Below, piece after piece: positions 1-7,996 of a stretch of DNA of 64,000 nucleotides. The notes under the pieces were generated by a model. It worked only from the letters and a program-made list of their open reading frames with translations. It searched no databases and was not told where the DNA came from. Each line of letters opens with the position of its first letter. Positions within the stretch are counted from its first letter, which is position 1. The position numbers and the translations under genes were made by a program. The stretch lies in contig NZ_SMFY01000001.1 of assembly GCF_004339465.1 (NCBI RefSeq), positions 1,612,001 through 1,676,000 of the forward strand, read 5' to 3'. The stretch comes from Ancylobacter aquaticus (lineage in GTDB: Bacteria > Pseudomonadota > Alphaproteobacteria > Rhizobiales > Xanthobacteraceae).

Positions 1-179
1 TCCGGCGCGCGCCCGGTCGCCGCGATGAGGCGGGCGCTCGCGGCGTCGAGATTGTCCCGGCTGCGCGAAGCAATGAGCACCCGCGCGCCCTCGCGCAGCA
101 GAATGGCGGCGGTGGCCTCGCCAATGCCGTAGCTGCCGCCGACGATGACGGCGCGGCGGCCGTCAAACCCCAGATTCAT
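1..179 (-). CDS. Short-chain dehydrogenase/reductase (partial, C-terminus outside window)
   Basis: Only the first ~59 codons are in the window. The N-terminus reads MNLGFDGRRAVIVGGSYGIG and carries the glycine-rich NAD(P)-binding loop (GGSYGIGEA) of classical SDRs, followed by an Arg-containing second strand (ASRSRD) that suggests NADP preference. A GAGGAG ribosome-binding site sits about 7 nt before the ATG. The gene overlaps the end of the AbrB-type permease gene by 17 bp, so the two are probably co-transcribed. The substrate cannot be told because the catalytic Tyr/Lys region lies outside. Confidence 0.85.
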   Translation of the reverse strand, partial: MNLGFDGRRAVIVGGSYGIGEATAAILLREGARVLIASRSRDNLDAASARLIAATGRAP

Positions 180-1317
180 AATGGCTCCTCAGCACGAAAC
201 GGTAGACGCGGAAGACGATCAGGATGGTCGACGAGATCACCGCGATGCGGACGATGTGAAAGGCCGTGACGAGCTCGGCATCGGCGTGCATCGCCTTGGC
301 GGTCAGCACCATTTCGGTGATCGCCGCCGGGGCGAGGGCGAGGAAGCTGGTGGTCAGCGGCAGGCCGGTGGCGAGCGAGAGCACCTCTGCGCCGACGGCG
401 GCGGCGAGGATCAGCAGCACCCCGATCAGCAGCCCGGAAGCGGCAACGCGCGGCAGCCGCACGAACAGGTCGCGCTTGAACCGCATGCTCAGCCAGACGC
501 CGATCATGATCTGCGCGGCGATGATGAGGATGCCGGGCACCGCGACATTCATCAGCCCCGAGGCGCCCAGCGCCGCGCTCGGCAGCAGCGAGCCGAGCAG
601 CCACGGGTTGGGGATCACCGTCGGGCGCAGCGCCTGCGCGCCGAGATAGGCGATGACGAGGCCGAGGGCGAGCAGTAGCAGATCGTGCGAGGTGGCCGGA
701 TCGACCGTGTTGACGGTGCCGGCTTCGCCGAAGGCGAACACCATGAACGGCACGATGCTGACAACCGTCGTCACCCGCAGCGCGTGGACGATCGACACCG
801 CATTGGTGTCGCCCCCGCGCGCCGCCGCCACGACGGCCATGTCGGCCATGCCGCCGGCGGCGGTGGCGAAGAAGGCGGTGGTCGGGTCGATGCGCGCCAG
901 CGGCCGCATGATGAGCGCGCCGATGAAGGTGGCGAGAATGATGTAGAGCGTCGCCAGCAGCATCGCCGGCAGCAGTTCCAGCGAGACCAGCAGTAGATGC
1001 GGGGTGAACCGCATGCCGATGGCGAGGCCGACGATGACCTGTCCGATCTCGCGCAGATGCCACCCGGCCTGCAGCGGCACGCCCGAGACGTTCAGCAGGC
1101 CGCAGACGAAGAGCGGTCCGAGCATCCAGGGCAGGGGGATGTGGATCAGCGAGGCGGCATAGCCGGCAGCGGCGGCGAGCGTATAGGTGCCGAGCAGGCG
1201 CAGCCCGGCCCAGTGCCAGGAGGGTTTCGGCGAGGGGCTGGGCGAGGAGCCCCGCGAGGAAGCCCGCAATGCCTCTCCTTCGCCCGCCGGATCGGGCGGT
1301 TCGGAACGCGCCGCCAT
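163..1317 (-). CDS. AbrB family transporter (ammonia monooxygenase-like membrane protein)
   Basis: A 384-residue integral membrane protein with about ten hydrophobic segments in two similar halves. Each half has a Pro/Gly-rich stretch (IPLPWMLGPL near residue 62 and IPNPWLLGSL near 237), the hallmark of the duplicated AbrB permease family. The family is annotated as transporters or putative ammonia monooxygenases; the substrate is unknown. An in-frame GTG directly precedes the chosen ATG. The first ~35 residues are polar and Ser/Pro-rich, so the true start may lie further in. It is followed by an overlapping SDR gene. A TGTTGACAGTT promoter motif shared with two neighbouring operons lies about 235 bp upstream. 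Confidence 0.85.
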   Translation of the reverse strand: MAARSEPPDPAGEGEALRASSRGSSPSPSPKPSWHWAGLRLLGTYTLAAAAGYAASLIHIPLPWMLGPLFVCGLLNVSGVPLQAGWHLREIGQVIVGLAIGMRFTPHLLLVSLELLPAMLLATLYIILATFIGALIMRPLARIDPTTAFFATAAGGMADMAVVAAARGGDTNAVSIVHALRVTTVVSIVPFMVFAFGEAGTVNTVDPATSHDLLLLALGLVIAYLGAQALRPTVIPNPWLLGSLLPSAALGASGLMNVAVPGILIIAAQIMIGVWLSMRFKRDLFVRLPRVAASGLLIGVLLILAAAVGAEVLSLATGLPLTTSFLALAPAAITEMVLTAKAMHADAELVTAFHIVRIAVISSTILIVFRVYRFVLRSHYESGV

Positions 1318-1552
1318 CACCCGTTCGCTCGCCCGGCACGCGCCTGCGTTTTCGTCACGGCGATTCGGGTACGCACGACGATTTGGGAAATGCGGGAGGC
1401 CGGCATCCGGCGGTGGCGCGGGCGTTCGGACATGACGGCCTCCCCAATGTGCCGCGACGGTTTACAGGGCCGCGACGGCTTGTTGGCGCCTGTCTCGCAG
1501 CGGGCAGGTCTCCGCCGGCAGGGCATGGGGCGATAGAGACATCTGTAATGAT

Positions 1553-1563
1553 AACTGTCAACA
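1553..1563 (-). promoter_or_regulatory. Shared motif TGTTGACAGTT with -35 element (AbrB/SDR operon)
   Basis: Reads TGTTGACAGTT on the minus strand, toward the AbrB gene. The embedded TTGACA is followed after 17 nt by CTCTAT, a plausible -10. With the flanking G the site contains CTGT-N2-ACAG, a short dyad of the kind bound by GntR/FadR-family regulators. Identical 11-mers precede the tct operon and the hydrolase/rhodanese operon. Confidence 0.5.
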
Positions 1564-1732
1564 GATTGATGGATGCCGCCCCGCCCCGCTGCAGCGGTCG
1601 ACAGGGCACTGAAAAGGCCCTGCACGGCGTCTTTCAACGACTCTGCGATGTGTGACGCCGTAACGATACCACCCGGTTACAGCCGATCGTGGTTGGCCGG
1701 AGTCGGTCGCCCATAGAACGTATCCGCAAATG

Positions 1733-1743
1733 TGTTGACAGTT
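1733..1743 (+). promoter_or_regulatory. Shared motif TGTTGACAGTT with -35 element (tct operon)
   Basis: Reads TGTTGACAGTT on the plus strand about 100 nt before the tctC start. TTGACA at 1735-1740 is a perfect -35 hexamer. The motif continues as GTTGACAGTTGAC, a 7-bp-period direct repeat. This is the second of three identical copies, all oriented toward the adjacent operon. Confidence 0.5.
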
Positions 1744-1841
1744 GACGGGCAGCGGGACAGTCTTGCCATGCCTAATCCACACGGGCCGGCCGCTTCATGG
1801 CCGCCGGCCGAAGGATCCAGATGGAACGGCGGGAGGAAAAC

Positions 1842-2837
1842 ATGACAGATTTCACACGCAGAGATGCCTTCAAGATTTCAGCGGGCGGCCTCGCAGCGGT
1901 CTCCGGCATGGTTGCCATGCCGTCCATCCTGCGCGCCGCGACCTATCCCAGCCGCCCGATCAACGTGATCGTGCCCTTCGCCACCGGCGGCTACAATGAT
2001 CGTCTCTCCCGTGCCTTCATGCCCTACCTCGAAAAGGAGCTGGGCCAGCCGCTTGTGATCGTCAACAAGCCTGGCGCCGGCACCCAGCTGGGCAATTCCT
2101 ATGCGCTGAACCAGCCGGCCGATGGCTATTCCATCCTGTGCACCTCGGCGGCGCCCTATATCCCGCTCACCGTGCTGCTGCAGAATGCGCCCTACAAGGT
2201 CGAGGATTTCTCGATGATCAACCTGCCGTCGCGTGACTACACGCTGGCGGCGACCTCGTCCGATGGCCCGGTGAAGACTTTCGCCGAGGTGATCGACAAG
2301 CTGAAGAAGGACCCGTCGAGCCTGAGCATCGGCGTGCAGCCGGCCTCGGCCGACTATGCCAACATGGTGCTGGTCTTCCAGGCCGCCGGCATTGATGCCA
2401 GCAAGCTGCGCATCGTCACCTATGATGGCGGCGGCCCGGCCCGCAACGCCACCGCCGGCGCGCAGGTCGACGTCGGCTTTGTCGGCGGCGAGGGCTTCCT
2501 GCCGCTCAAGACCAAGATCCGCCCGCTCGCCATCTTCGCCGCCGAGAAGGTGGAATGGTACCCCGACGCGCCGCTGATCGGCTCTACCGGCATCAAGACC
2601 GACTTCGTCGAAGGCTCGCAGCGCGGCTGGGCCGTCACCACGAAGCTCCGCAACGAGCAGCCTGAGATCTACAAGACGCTCGTCGCGGCGGTTGAGAAGG
2701 CCAGCAAGAACCCGAAGTCGATCGAGACGCTGAAGCTGCAGGAACTCGCCACCACCTGGTACGGCCCCGAGGCGTCCGACAAGGCCTATCTCGACAACGC
2801 CGCCAAGATGGCGAAGTACGTCGACCTGCTGAAGTAG
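1842..2837 (+). CDS. tctC: Tripartite tricarboxylate transporter substrate-binding protein (TctC/Bug family)
   Basis: Periplasmic solute receptor of 331 residues, normal for Bug/TctC proteins. The chosen ATG follows a strong GGGAGGAAAA site; a longer in-frame extension to 1797 is unlikely. The N-terminus TRRDAFK plus a hydrophobic stretch ending SILRA looks like a twin-arginine signal, often seen in this family. The mature protein starts YPSRPINVIVPFATGG, the typical Bug carboxylate-binding entry, with PGAGTQLG near the second ligand loop. It delivers a carboxylate to the TctBA membrane pair encoded next. The ligand is not predictable from sequence. Confidence 0.93.
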   Translation: MTDFTRRDAFKISAGGLAAVSGMVAMPSILRAATYPSRPINVIVPFATGGYNDRLSRAFMPYLEKELGQPLVIVNKPGAGTQLGNSYALNQPADGYSILCTSAAPYIPLTVLLQNAPYKVEDFSMINLPSRDYTLAATSSDGPVKTFAEVIDKLKKDPSSLSIGVQPASADYANMVLVFQAAGIDASKLRIVTYDGGGPARNATAGAQVDVGFVGGEGFLPLKTKIRPLAIFAAEKVEWYPDAPLIGSTGIKTDFVEGSQRGWAVTTKLRNEQPEIYKTLVAAVEKASKNPKSIETLKLQELATTWYGPEASDKAYLDNAAKMAKYVDLLK

Positions 2838-2851
2838 GCCGCATCAAGAGG

Positions 2852-2881
2852 AGGCGGGCCGCATTCGCTTTGCGCCCGCCT
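2852..2881 (+). other. Stem-loop between tctC and tctB
   Basis: AGGCGGGC (2852-2859) pairs perfectly with GCCCGCCT (2874-2881), with a 14-nt loop, just after the tctC stop. There is no proper T-run, so it looks like an mRNA-stabilising or attenuating hairpin rather than a full terminator. Confidence 0.5.
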
Positions 2882-2914
2882 TCATTCTCGCTCCTCCGAC
2901 GAATGGAGATGAAG

Positions 2915-3415
2915 ATGCGCATCGGTCGGCACAGCTACGACATCGATTATGGCCATCTGTCGCTCGTCACGTTTATTGCGGCCGTCGTCTTCTGGTACCT
3001 TTTGGATGCCCGAAGCGTTTCGCTGAGCGTGAACAATCTTCTTCTGGTGCAGCCGGTGGCGATCTTCGCGCTGGCCATGTACCTGTTCATCCTGCCCCAG
3101 TGTTTCCACCGGGTTGATGCCCGCGAGGCGGCGAAGAGCCCCACTCAGAAGGACCCGTTGCATGTGACCATCCCGTCGGAGCGGTCCGATGTGATGCGCA
3201 TGCTCGCGCTCGGCGTGTCGCTGGGCCTGATGGTCTTCCTGCTCGACGTCATCGGCTTCGACATCGCCATCTTCCTTTTCTCGGCGGCGGCGATGGCTAT
3301 CTGCGGCGAGCGGCGACCCCTGCGCCTGCTGCTGTTCTCGCTGGGTGTGACTCTGGTCACGATCTACGGCTTCCGCGCCCTGATTTCCTATCCCATGCAC
3401 ACAATGCTGCTGTGA
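2915..3415 (+). CDS. tctB: Tripartite tricarboxylate transporter small membrane subunit TctB
   Basis: About 166 residues with four hydrophobic segments, the size and topology of TctB. Three in-frame ATGs (2903, 2909, 2915) are possible; 2915 is chosen because GGAG lies 6 nt before it. TctB forms the inner-membrane complex with the 12-helix TctA encoded 10 bp downstream, using the ion gradient to import the carboxylate captured by TctC. Sequence conservation in this family is low, so the call rests on topology and on its place between tctC and tctA. Confidence 0.85.
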   Translation: MRIGRHSYDIDYGHLSLVTFIAAVVFWYLLDARSVSLSVNNLLLVQPVAIFALAMYLFILPQCFHRVDAREAAKSPTQKDPLHVTIPSERSDVMRMLALGVSLGLMVFLLDVIGFDIAIFLFSAAAMAICGERRPLRLLLFSLGVTLVTIYGFRALISYPMHTMLL

Positions 3416-3425
3416 GGCGCGCCCG

Positions 3426-4991
3426 ATGATCGACGTATCCGCCTTCAATGAAGCCTTGGGCATCATGTTCACGTCGGTCGGGTCCTGGGGGTGGATTGTC
3501 CCCGGCCTGATCGTCGGCCTCGTCTTCAGCGCCATTCCCGGCATCTCGATCACCATGGCGATGGCGATCGTGCTGCCGATGTCGCTCTACATGGACTTTT
3601 TCTCGGCCATCGTCTTCCTCACCTCGGTCTATACCGGAGCGGGGTTCGGCGGCTCGGTTCCAGCGATCCTGATGAACATACCGGGGTCGCCATCGTCCTT
3701 CGCGACGACCTTCGACGGCTATGCCATGTCGCAGAAGGGCGAGCATAACGAGGCGCTCGGCTACGCGCTGTTCGCCTCCACCTTGTGCGGCATCGCCGGC
3801 TATGTGCTGCTGCTGCTGGTCATCGAGCCGCTCGCCGACATTGTGCTGCGCATCGGCCCGGTGGAAATGTTCGCGGTGGCGATTTGGGGCATGATGCTGC
3901 TGGGCTCGCTCGGCTCCACCTATATCAGCCGCGGCCTGCTCGCCGCCGCCTTCGGCATCCTGCTCGGCACGGTGGGCATGAACACCGCCGGCTTCACCCG
4001 TGGCACGCTGGGCCTGCCGGTCCTGCTCGACGGCATCGCGCCGATCCCGGCCATGATCGGCCTGCTGGCGGCAAGCCAGCTGCTCAGCCTCGCAACGCGT
4101 GACTACATCATCGAGGCGGAAGGGTCGCGCGAGGTCAGCCTGCGCAAGATCCTCAAGGGGTGCTGGGGCACGTTGAAATATCCCGGCGTGCTGCTGCGCG
4201 GCTCCATCATCGGCATCATCATCGGTGCCGTGCCGGGCGTCGGCTCGTCCATCGGCAACCTCATCGCCTATGCCGAGACCAAGCGCACCGCCAAGGACAG
4301 CGCGACCTTCGGCAAGGGCAACCCCAAGGGCGTCATCGCGGCGGAATCGGCAGTGGCGAGCGGCGAAGGCGGCTCCATGGCCACCATGCTGGCGCTCGGC
4401 ATCCCCGGCGGCGGCGCGACGGCGATCCTGATCGCGGCCTTCATGATGCACAACATCGTGCCCGGCCCGAGCTTCATCGAGACCCAGAAGCCGATGGTCT
4501 ACGCGATCATCCTCAACAACATCGTCCAGGCCATCGTGCTGCTGGCGGTGGGCATCGGCTTCATCTACGTCGCCTCCAACATCATGAAGGTGCGGACGCG
4601 CTACGTATTGCCGGCGATCCTCGTCATCGCCACGCTCGGCACCTTCGCGGTAACGGGCGAAGCGGCCGGTCCGATCACGCTGTTCGTCTTCGCCCTGCTG
4701 GGCTACGCGCTCAACCGCTACCAATATCCCGTCTCGGCGGTGGTGGTCGGCATCCTGCTCGGGCGCATGCTGGAAACCGAGTTCCTGCGCTCCTACCAGC
4801 TCTCGGGCGGCAACCCGCTCTATGTGCTGGAGCGGCCGGGCGCGATGGCGATCTTCGCGGTGATGTTCATCTCGCTGGCGATGACCGCGTGGGGCAAGCG
4901 CAAGCAGAACCGCGCCGAGGCGGCCGAGGCTGAAGCGATGCTGCGGATGCAGGACGAGGCGAGCCACGCCCACACGCCGAGCAAGGGCTGA
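3426..4991 (+). CDS. tctA: Tripartite tricarboxylate transporter large permease TctA
   Basis: 521-residue, highly hydrophobic protein. It has TctA family signatures near the N-terminus (GLVFSAIPGISITMAMAIVL), the conserved GAGFGGSVPAILMNIPGSP region near residue 76, and a second copy-like segment GIIIGAVPGVGSSIGNLIAYAE near residue 262. These Gly/Pro-rich re-entrant repeats are diagnostic of TctA. It is the main translocation subunit, co-transcribed with tctC and tctB. A strong terminator follows 38 bp after the stop. The C-terminal tail is polar and Glu/Ala-rich. Confidence 0.95.
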   Translation: MIDVSAFNEALGIMFTSVGSWGWIVPGLIVGLVFSAIPGISITMAMAIVLPMSLYMDFFSAIVFLTSVYTGAGFGGSVPAILMNIPGSPSSFATTFDGYAMSQKGEHNEALGYALFASTLCGIAGYVLLLLVIEPLADIVLRIGPVEMFAVAIWGMMLLGSLGSTYISRGLLAAAFGILLGTVGMNTAGFTRGTLGLPVLLDGIAPIPAMIGLLAASQLLSLATRDYIIEAEGSREVSLRKILKGCWGTLKYPGVLLRGSIIGIIIGAVPGVGSSIGNLIAYAETKRTAKDSATFGKGNPKGVIAAESAVASGEGGSMATMLALGIPGGGATAILIAAFMMHNIVPGPSFIETQKPMVYAIILNNIVQAIVLLAVGIGFIYVASNIMKVRTRYVLPAILVIATLGTFAVTGEAAGPITLFVFALLGYALNRYQYPVSAVVVGILLGRMLETEFLRSYQLSGGNPLYVLERPGAMAIFAVMFISLAMTAWGKRKQNRAEAAEAEAMLRMQDEASHAHTPSKG

Positions 4992-5028
4992 CGGTTCCTC
5001 TGTCTCCCACCGTCTCGCGAGGCTTTCC

Positions 5029-5056
5029 GAAAGGGCGGGTGCAAACCCGCCCTTTT
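5029..5056 (+). terminator. Intrinsic terminator of the tct operon
   Basis: AAGGGCGGGT (5031-5040) and ACCCGCCCTT (5045-5054) form a perfect 10-bp stem closed by a GCAA tetraloop, extended by A-T and followed by a T4 tract. It lies just after tctA. Confidence 0.9.
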
Positions 5057-5110
5057 CCATGCGCGGCGCGCGGGCACCCCGGCACTGACGGCACTCATGG
5101 CACGGGCACG

Positions 5111-5142
5111 AAAAAACCCCCGCCGTCGAGGACGGAGGGGGT
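5111..5142 (-). terminator. Intrinsic terminator of the hydrolase/rhodanese operon
   Basis: On the minus strand the hairpin pairs ACCCCC (5116-5121) with GGGGGT and CCGTC (5123-5127) with GACGG around a 3-nt loop, with one internal mismatch. It is followed by a T6 run (A6 at 5111-5116 on the plus strand). It sits about 30 bp beyond the rhodanese stop codon. Confidence 0.88.
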
Positions 5143-5173
5143 CTTTGGGTCTGGTCGGGATGGCGGCGAGAGG

Positions 5174-6763
5174 TCAGGCAGTGGCGCCGATGGAGACCGG
5201 GGCGAACGCCGCGCGCTCGGCCGCGTCGAGCTGGTTGATGAGGTTCATTTCCCAGGCGAGATACTGGCGGGACGCCTCCTTGTTGCCGTCATGGCGGTCA
5301 TGCACGAACCACACGCGGTCGCGGGCATCCTCCCGGCTCATGCGCCGCTTGACCCGGTCGACCGGCCACCCCGCCTGTGCGCAGGCATCGGCATCGGCCG
5401 GTAGCCAGCGGGCCGATATGCCGGCCGCCTGCAACTCGCAGGTGGCGGCCGCGACGGCGGCGGCGTCGCCGAGCAGCAGCACCCGCCGCGTGGAAGCGGC
5501 AAGCGCGCCCGGCAGATCGCCGCGCAGCACCCAGCGCGCCCCTTCGAGCCTCCACGCCTCCCATTCGGTGGAACTGCGCAGATCCAGCACCGGCACGCCG
5601 CTCTGGGCGAGGCTCCATGCCGCCCTCGCGTCCACCGACAGCGGCCGGGCAGGGGCCTTCAGCGCGGGGTGCGGAACGGCGGGGGCATCGACCCCCTCGG
5701 CATCGTCGAGCGCCAGCACATGCACCTCGAAGCCGAGCGCGCGCAGGAACAGCCCGGCCAGCGCGGCCCGCAATCCGGTGTCGTCCATCAGGATCAGCCG
5801 CCCATGGCGGACGCCGACATACTGGTCGGTTGCCTGGATCAGCTGGCCGGCGAGGGCGGGGATGGCGCCCGGCACCGGCGGCGCGGCCCGTTCCTCTTCG
5901 CTGCGCAGATCGAACAGGAAGGTGGTGCGACCGGCCTCATCCAGCAGGCCTTCCGCCTCACCGGGCGTGAGCGTGGACAGGTGCGACGCGGCGATGAGGC
6001 GCGCTGCGCTTGCCCGGCTGGCCTGCGCCTGGCCGGCGTCCAGTTCCGGCATGGGATCGGCGCTGGCGCCCCGGTCGAGGGGCAGGCCGGCCAGCGCCCA
6101 GCCCTGCGTGCCGTTCTCCAGCGCATAGACCGGGTTGGTCACGCCGATGGCGCGCAGCGTCAGCGCACCGACAATGCCGCGCGTGCGCCCAGCGCAGGTG
6201 ATGACGATGGGCGTCGCCGCGTCCGGCACGGCGGCGCCGACGCGATGGGCGAGTTCCCCATTCGGTACGCAGCGCGCACCCTCGATCCGCATCTTGGCGT
6301 ATTCGGCCGGCGGCCGGGCATCGAAAAAGGCGTGCGGGCGCCCCTCGCGCTGCCAGTTGGCAAGCGTTGCGGCGTCGATCATCGCGGGGTGATGGTCGTG
6401 CTCCAGCAGTTCGCCCAGCGTCTTGCTCGGCACGTTGACCCCGGCGAAAACGCCCAGCCCCGCCGCTTCCCAGGCGGGAAGCCCGCCCGCGATCACCGCG
6501 ATGTCGGTGTAGCCGCAGGCCGCCAGACGCTGCGCCGCCCTCATGGCGATGCCGTCGCCGTCGTCGATGAGCAGCACCGGGCAATCGGCGCGCGGCACGA
6601 GGGCGAGGGCGGTGGCCTCCAGCCGGCTGAACGGGCAGGGAATGGCGAAGAGCGGATGCCCCTCGCCGAAGGCCGCCGCCTCGCGCACGTCGAGAAAGGC
6701 GATTTCCTCACCGGCATGCAGGCGGTTTTTCGCCGCCGCTGCCGTCACCGATGCCACGCTCAT
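5174..6763 (-). CDS. Four-domain rhodanese-like sulfurtransferase
   Basis: 529 residues that divide into four rhodanese-like units (roughly 1-110, 125-240, 250-365 and 370-480). Each has a DVREAA/DARPPAEY/DLRSEEE/DLRSSTEW-type strand and a GGLPAWEAAG-like end. Only unit 2 keeps a catalytic-type cysteine, C190 in the loop TCAGRTRG; the matching loops of units 1, 3 and 4 (IDDGDG, MDDTGL, LGDAAA) have none. It should transfer or bind sulfane sulfur, with one active and three structural or ligand-binding domains. Its ATG overlaps the stop of the upstream hydrolase gene (ATGA), so the two are translationally coupled. A strong terminator follows. Confidence 0.88.
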   Translation of the reverse strand: MSVASVTAAAAKNRLHAGEEIAFLDVREAAAFGEGHPLFAIPCPFSRLEATALALVPRADCPVLLIDDGDGIAMRAAQRLAACGYTDIAVIAGGLPAWEAAGLGVFAGVNVPSKTLGELLEHDHHPAMIDAATLANWQREGRPHAFFDARPPAEYAKMRIEGARCVPNGELAHRVGAAVPDAATPIVITCAGRTRGIVGALTLRAIGVTNPVYALENGTQGWALAGLPLDRGASADPMPELDAGQAQASRASAARLIAASHLSTLTPGEAEGLLDEAGRTTFLFDLRSEEERAAPPVPGAIPALAGQLIQATDQYVGVRHGRLILMDDTGLRAALAGLFLRALGFEVHVLALDDAEGVDAPAVPHPALKAPARPLSVDARAAWSLAQSGVPVLDLRSSTEWEAWRLEGARWVLRGDLPGALAASTRRVLLLGDAAAVAAATCELQAAGISARWLPADADACAQAGWPVDRVKRRMSREDARDRVWFVHDRHDGNKEASRQYLAWEMNLINQLDAAERAAFAPVSIGATA

Positions 6764-7689
6764 GTCACGGGCTCACCGTGGAAGAAGCGGTGGAAGGCGG
6801 CGTAGATCAGGTCCGGGCGATGCTCGGCCGGATAATGGCCGGTCGGCACCGGCAGGCCGACAAGGTCGTCCGCCCATTCCGACCACGCTTCGACCGGCTT
6901 GAAGTGCCGCCCGCAATGGCTGTTGGTGCCCCAGATGACCAGCGTCGGGCACTCAATCTTGCGCCTGCCGTAATCGGCGGTGTCCATGTCGAGGTCGACG
7001 GTGATGGTCGCGCGGTAATCCTCGCAGACGGCGTGGATCTGCTCCTTGGTGGCGCAGCGTATATATTCCTCCATCGCCTCAGGCGTGAAGATTTCCAGCC
7101 CCACGCCCTTCTTGTTGAGCTTGTAGCGCATGTAATAATCGAGGTCGGCGCCCAGCAGGTTCTCCGGGAAGGGCGCCTTCTGCGCCATGAAGAACCAGTG
7201 ATAGCTCTCGCGGGCCCAGCCGAGCGTGATGTTGTTCAGCACGTGGTGCGTCGGCACGATGTCGAGAGCGGCATAGCGGGTGACGCGCTCGGGCCGGTCG
7301 AGCGCCATGCGGAAGCCGACGCGGGCGCCCCGGTCGTGGCCGGCGACGGCGAAGGTCTCATGGCCGAGCGCGTCCATCACCTCGAATGCATCCTCGCCCA
7401 GCGCCCGGAACGAATAGCCAGAATGATCCTCGCCGCCCTCGGGCTTGGAGCTGTCGCCATAGCCGCGCATGTCGATGGCGACGACGGAGAAGTCGCGCGC
7501 CAGCGAAGGGGCGACCTTGTGCCAGCTCACCAGCGTGAGCGGGTTGCCATGGATGAGCAGGAGGGGCGGGCCCTCGCCGGCGGTGGCGACATTGATCTCG
7601 GCGCCGCGCGTCTTGATGCGCTGGAAGGTGAAGCCCTCCATCAGCCGTGTGGAGTGAACGAGTTCGGGAACGGCTTCTGCAACGTCCAT
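6760..7689 (-). CDS. Alpha/beta hydrolase, haloacetate (fluoroacetate) dehalogenase type
   Basis: 309-residue alpha/beta hydrolase. The nucleophile elbow is GHDRGAR with Asp119, not Ser, as in haloalkane/haloacetate dehalogenases. Compared with the well-studied Rhodopseudomonas enzyme RPA1163, all eight functional positions match: nucleophile D119, carboxylate-binding R120 and R123, acid D143, halide-pocket H164, W165 and Y225, and general base H285. Oxyanion HGNP is at 47-50. Predicted reaction: hydrolysis of fluoro- or chloroacetate to glycolate. A GAGGAGG site precedes the ATG. It is the first gene of a two-gene operon and carries the TGTTGACAGTT motif 46 bp upstream. Epoxide hydrolase is a less likely alternative. 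Confidence 0.85.
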   Translation of the reverse strand: MDVAEAVPELVHSTRLMEGFTFQRIKTRGAEINVATAGEGPPLLLIHGNPLTLVSWHKVAPSLARDFSVVAIDMRGYGDSSKPEGGEDHSGYSFRALGEDAFEVMDALGHETFAVAGHDRGARVGFRMALDRPERVTRYAALDIVPTHHVLNNITLGWARESYHWFFMAQKAPFPENLLGADLDYYMRYKLNKKGVGLEIFTPEAMEEYIRCATKEQIHAVCEDYRATITVDLDMDTADYGRRKIECPTLVIWGTNSHCGRHFKPVEAWSEWADDLVGLPVPTGHYPAEHRPDLIYAAFHRFFHGEPVT

Positions 7690-7735
7690 CGGGCGCCTCC
7701 TCGCAGGGGTCGAGCGGATTTATCCGCATTGTGCC

Positions 7736-7746
7736 AACTGTCAACA
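7736..7746 (-). promoter_or_regulatory. Shared motif TGTTGACAGTT with -35 element (hydrolase/rhodanese operon)
   Basis: Third identical copy of TGTTGACAGTT, again reading toward the adjacent operon, 46 nt from the hydrolase start. TTGACA followed after 16 nt by TAAATC could form a sigma-70 promoter. Confidence 0.5.
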
Positions 7747-7919
7747 ATATGGGCGGGAAAGGCAAGGGGATTGCATCGGAGTGGGCCTCTCCACGGGCGA
7801 TTGGCGACAACGTTTGGATTGTCGACCAGACCCGCGGCGATCCTGACCCCTATGGTGGAGCCGTAGTGCAACTTTGAGAGACACTGACACAGGCCAGCCT
7901 GCGTATTTATACTTGCGTG

Positions 7920-7949
7920 ATAACGATTGCAATTAAATGCAATTGTTAT
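7920..7949 (+). promoter_or_regulatory. Palindromic operator, probably BigR/SqrR-type
   Basis: A 30-bp AT-rich dyad with 26 of 30 positions symmetric. Outer arms are ATAAC/GTTAT and inner arms ATTGCA/TGCAAT around a TTAA core. It lies 47 bp before the first gene of an operon that encodes a two-cysteine ArsR-family repressor, and it is embedded in a TTGC...TATAGAT region that could be the promoter. Such AT-rich dyads are typical ArsR-family operators. Confidence 0.65.
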
Positions 7950-7996
7950 AGATAGAGTGTGACGGGAACGGACCCGCCGCGCTCAGGAAACCCGCC

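Larger units (their letters stand above)
1318..1841. other. Divergent intergenic region, AbrB operon / tct operon
   Basis: About 520 bp without a convincing gene; short ORFs here lack ribosome-binding sites and recognisable products. It holds two oppositely oriented copies of TGTTGACAGTT, each reading toward its own operon. A GC-rich imperfect hairpin (1784-1809) lies in the probable 5' leader of tctC. Nothing else was recognised. Confidence 0.6.
7690..7996. other. Divergent intergenic region, dehalogenase operon / BigR operon
   Basis: About 307 bp without a gene. On the left is the TGTTGACAGTT promoter motif facing the hydrolase gene. On the right is an AT-rich block with a 30-bp palindrome 47 bp before the DUF2892 gene. 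The middle shows nothing recognisable. Confidence 0.6.

Noticed and set aside
1317..1637. A 106-codon minus-strand frame upstream of the AbrB gene
   Set aside because: Arg/Pro-rich, no ribosome-binding site or family resemblance, and it overlaps the promoter motif at 1553.
3357..5060. A 567-codon open frame on the minus strand opposite tctA
   Set aside because: Asp/Arg/His-rich composition with no domain; it is the usual antisense shadow of a GC-rich gene. TctA on the other strand has clear family motifs.
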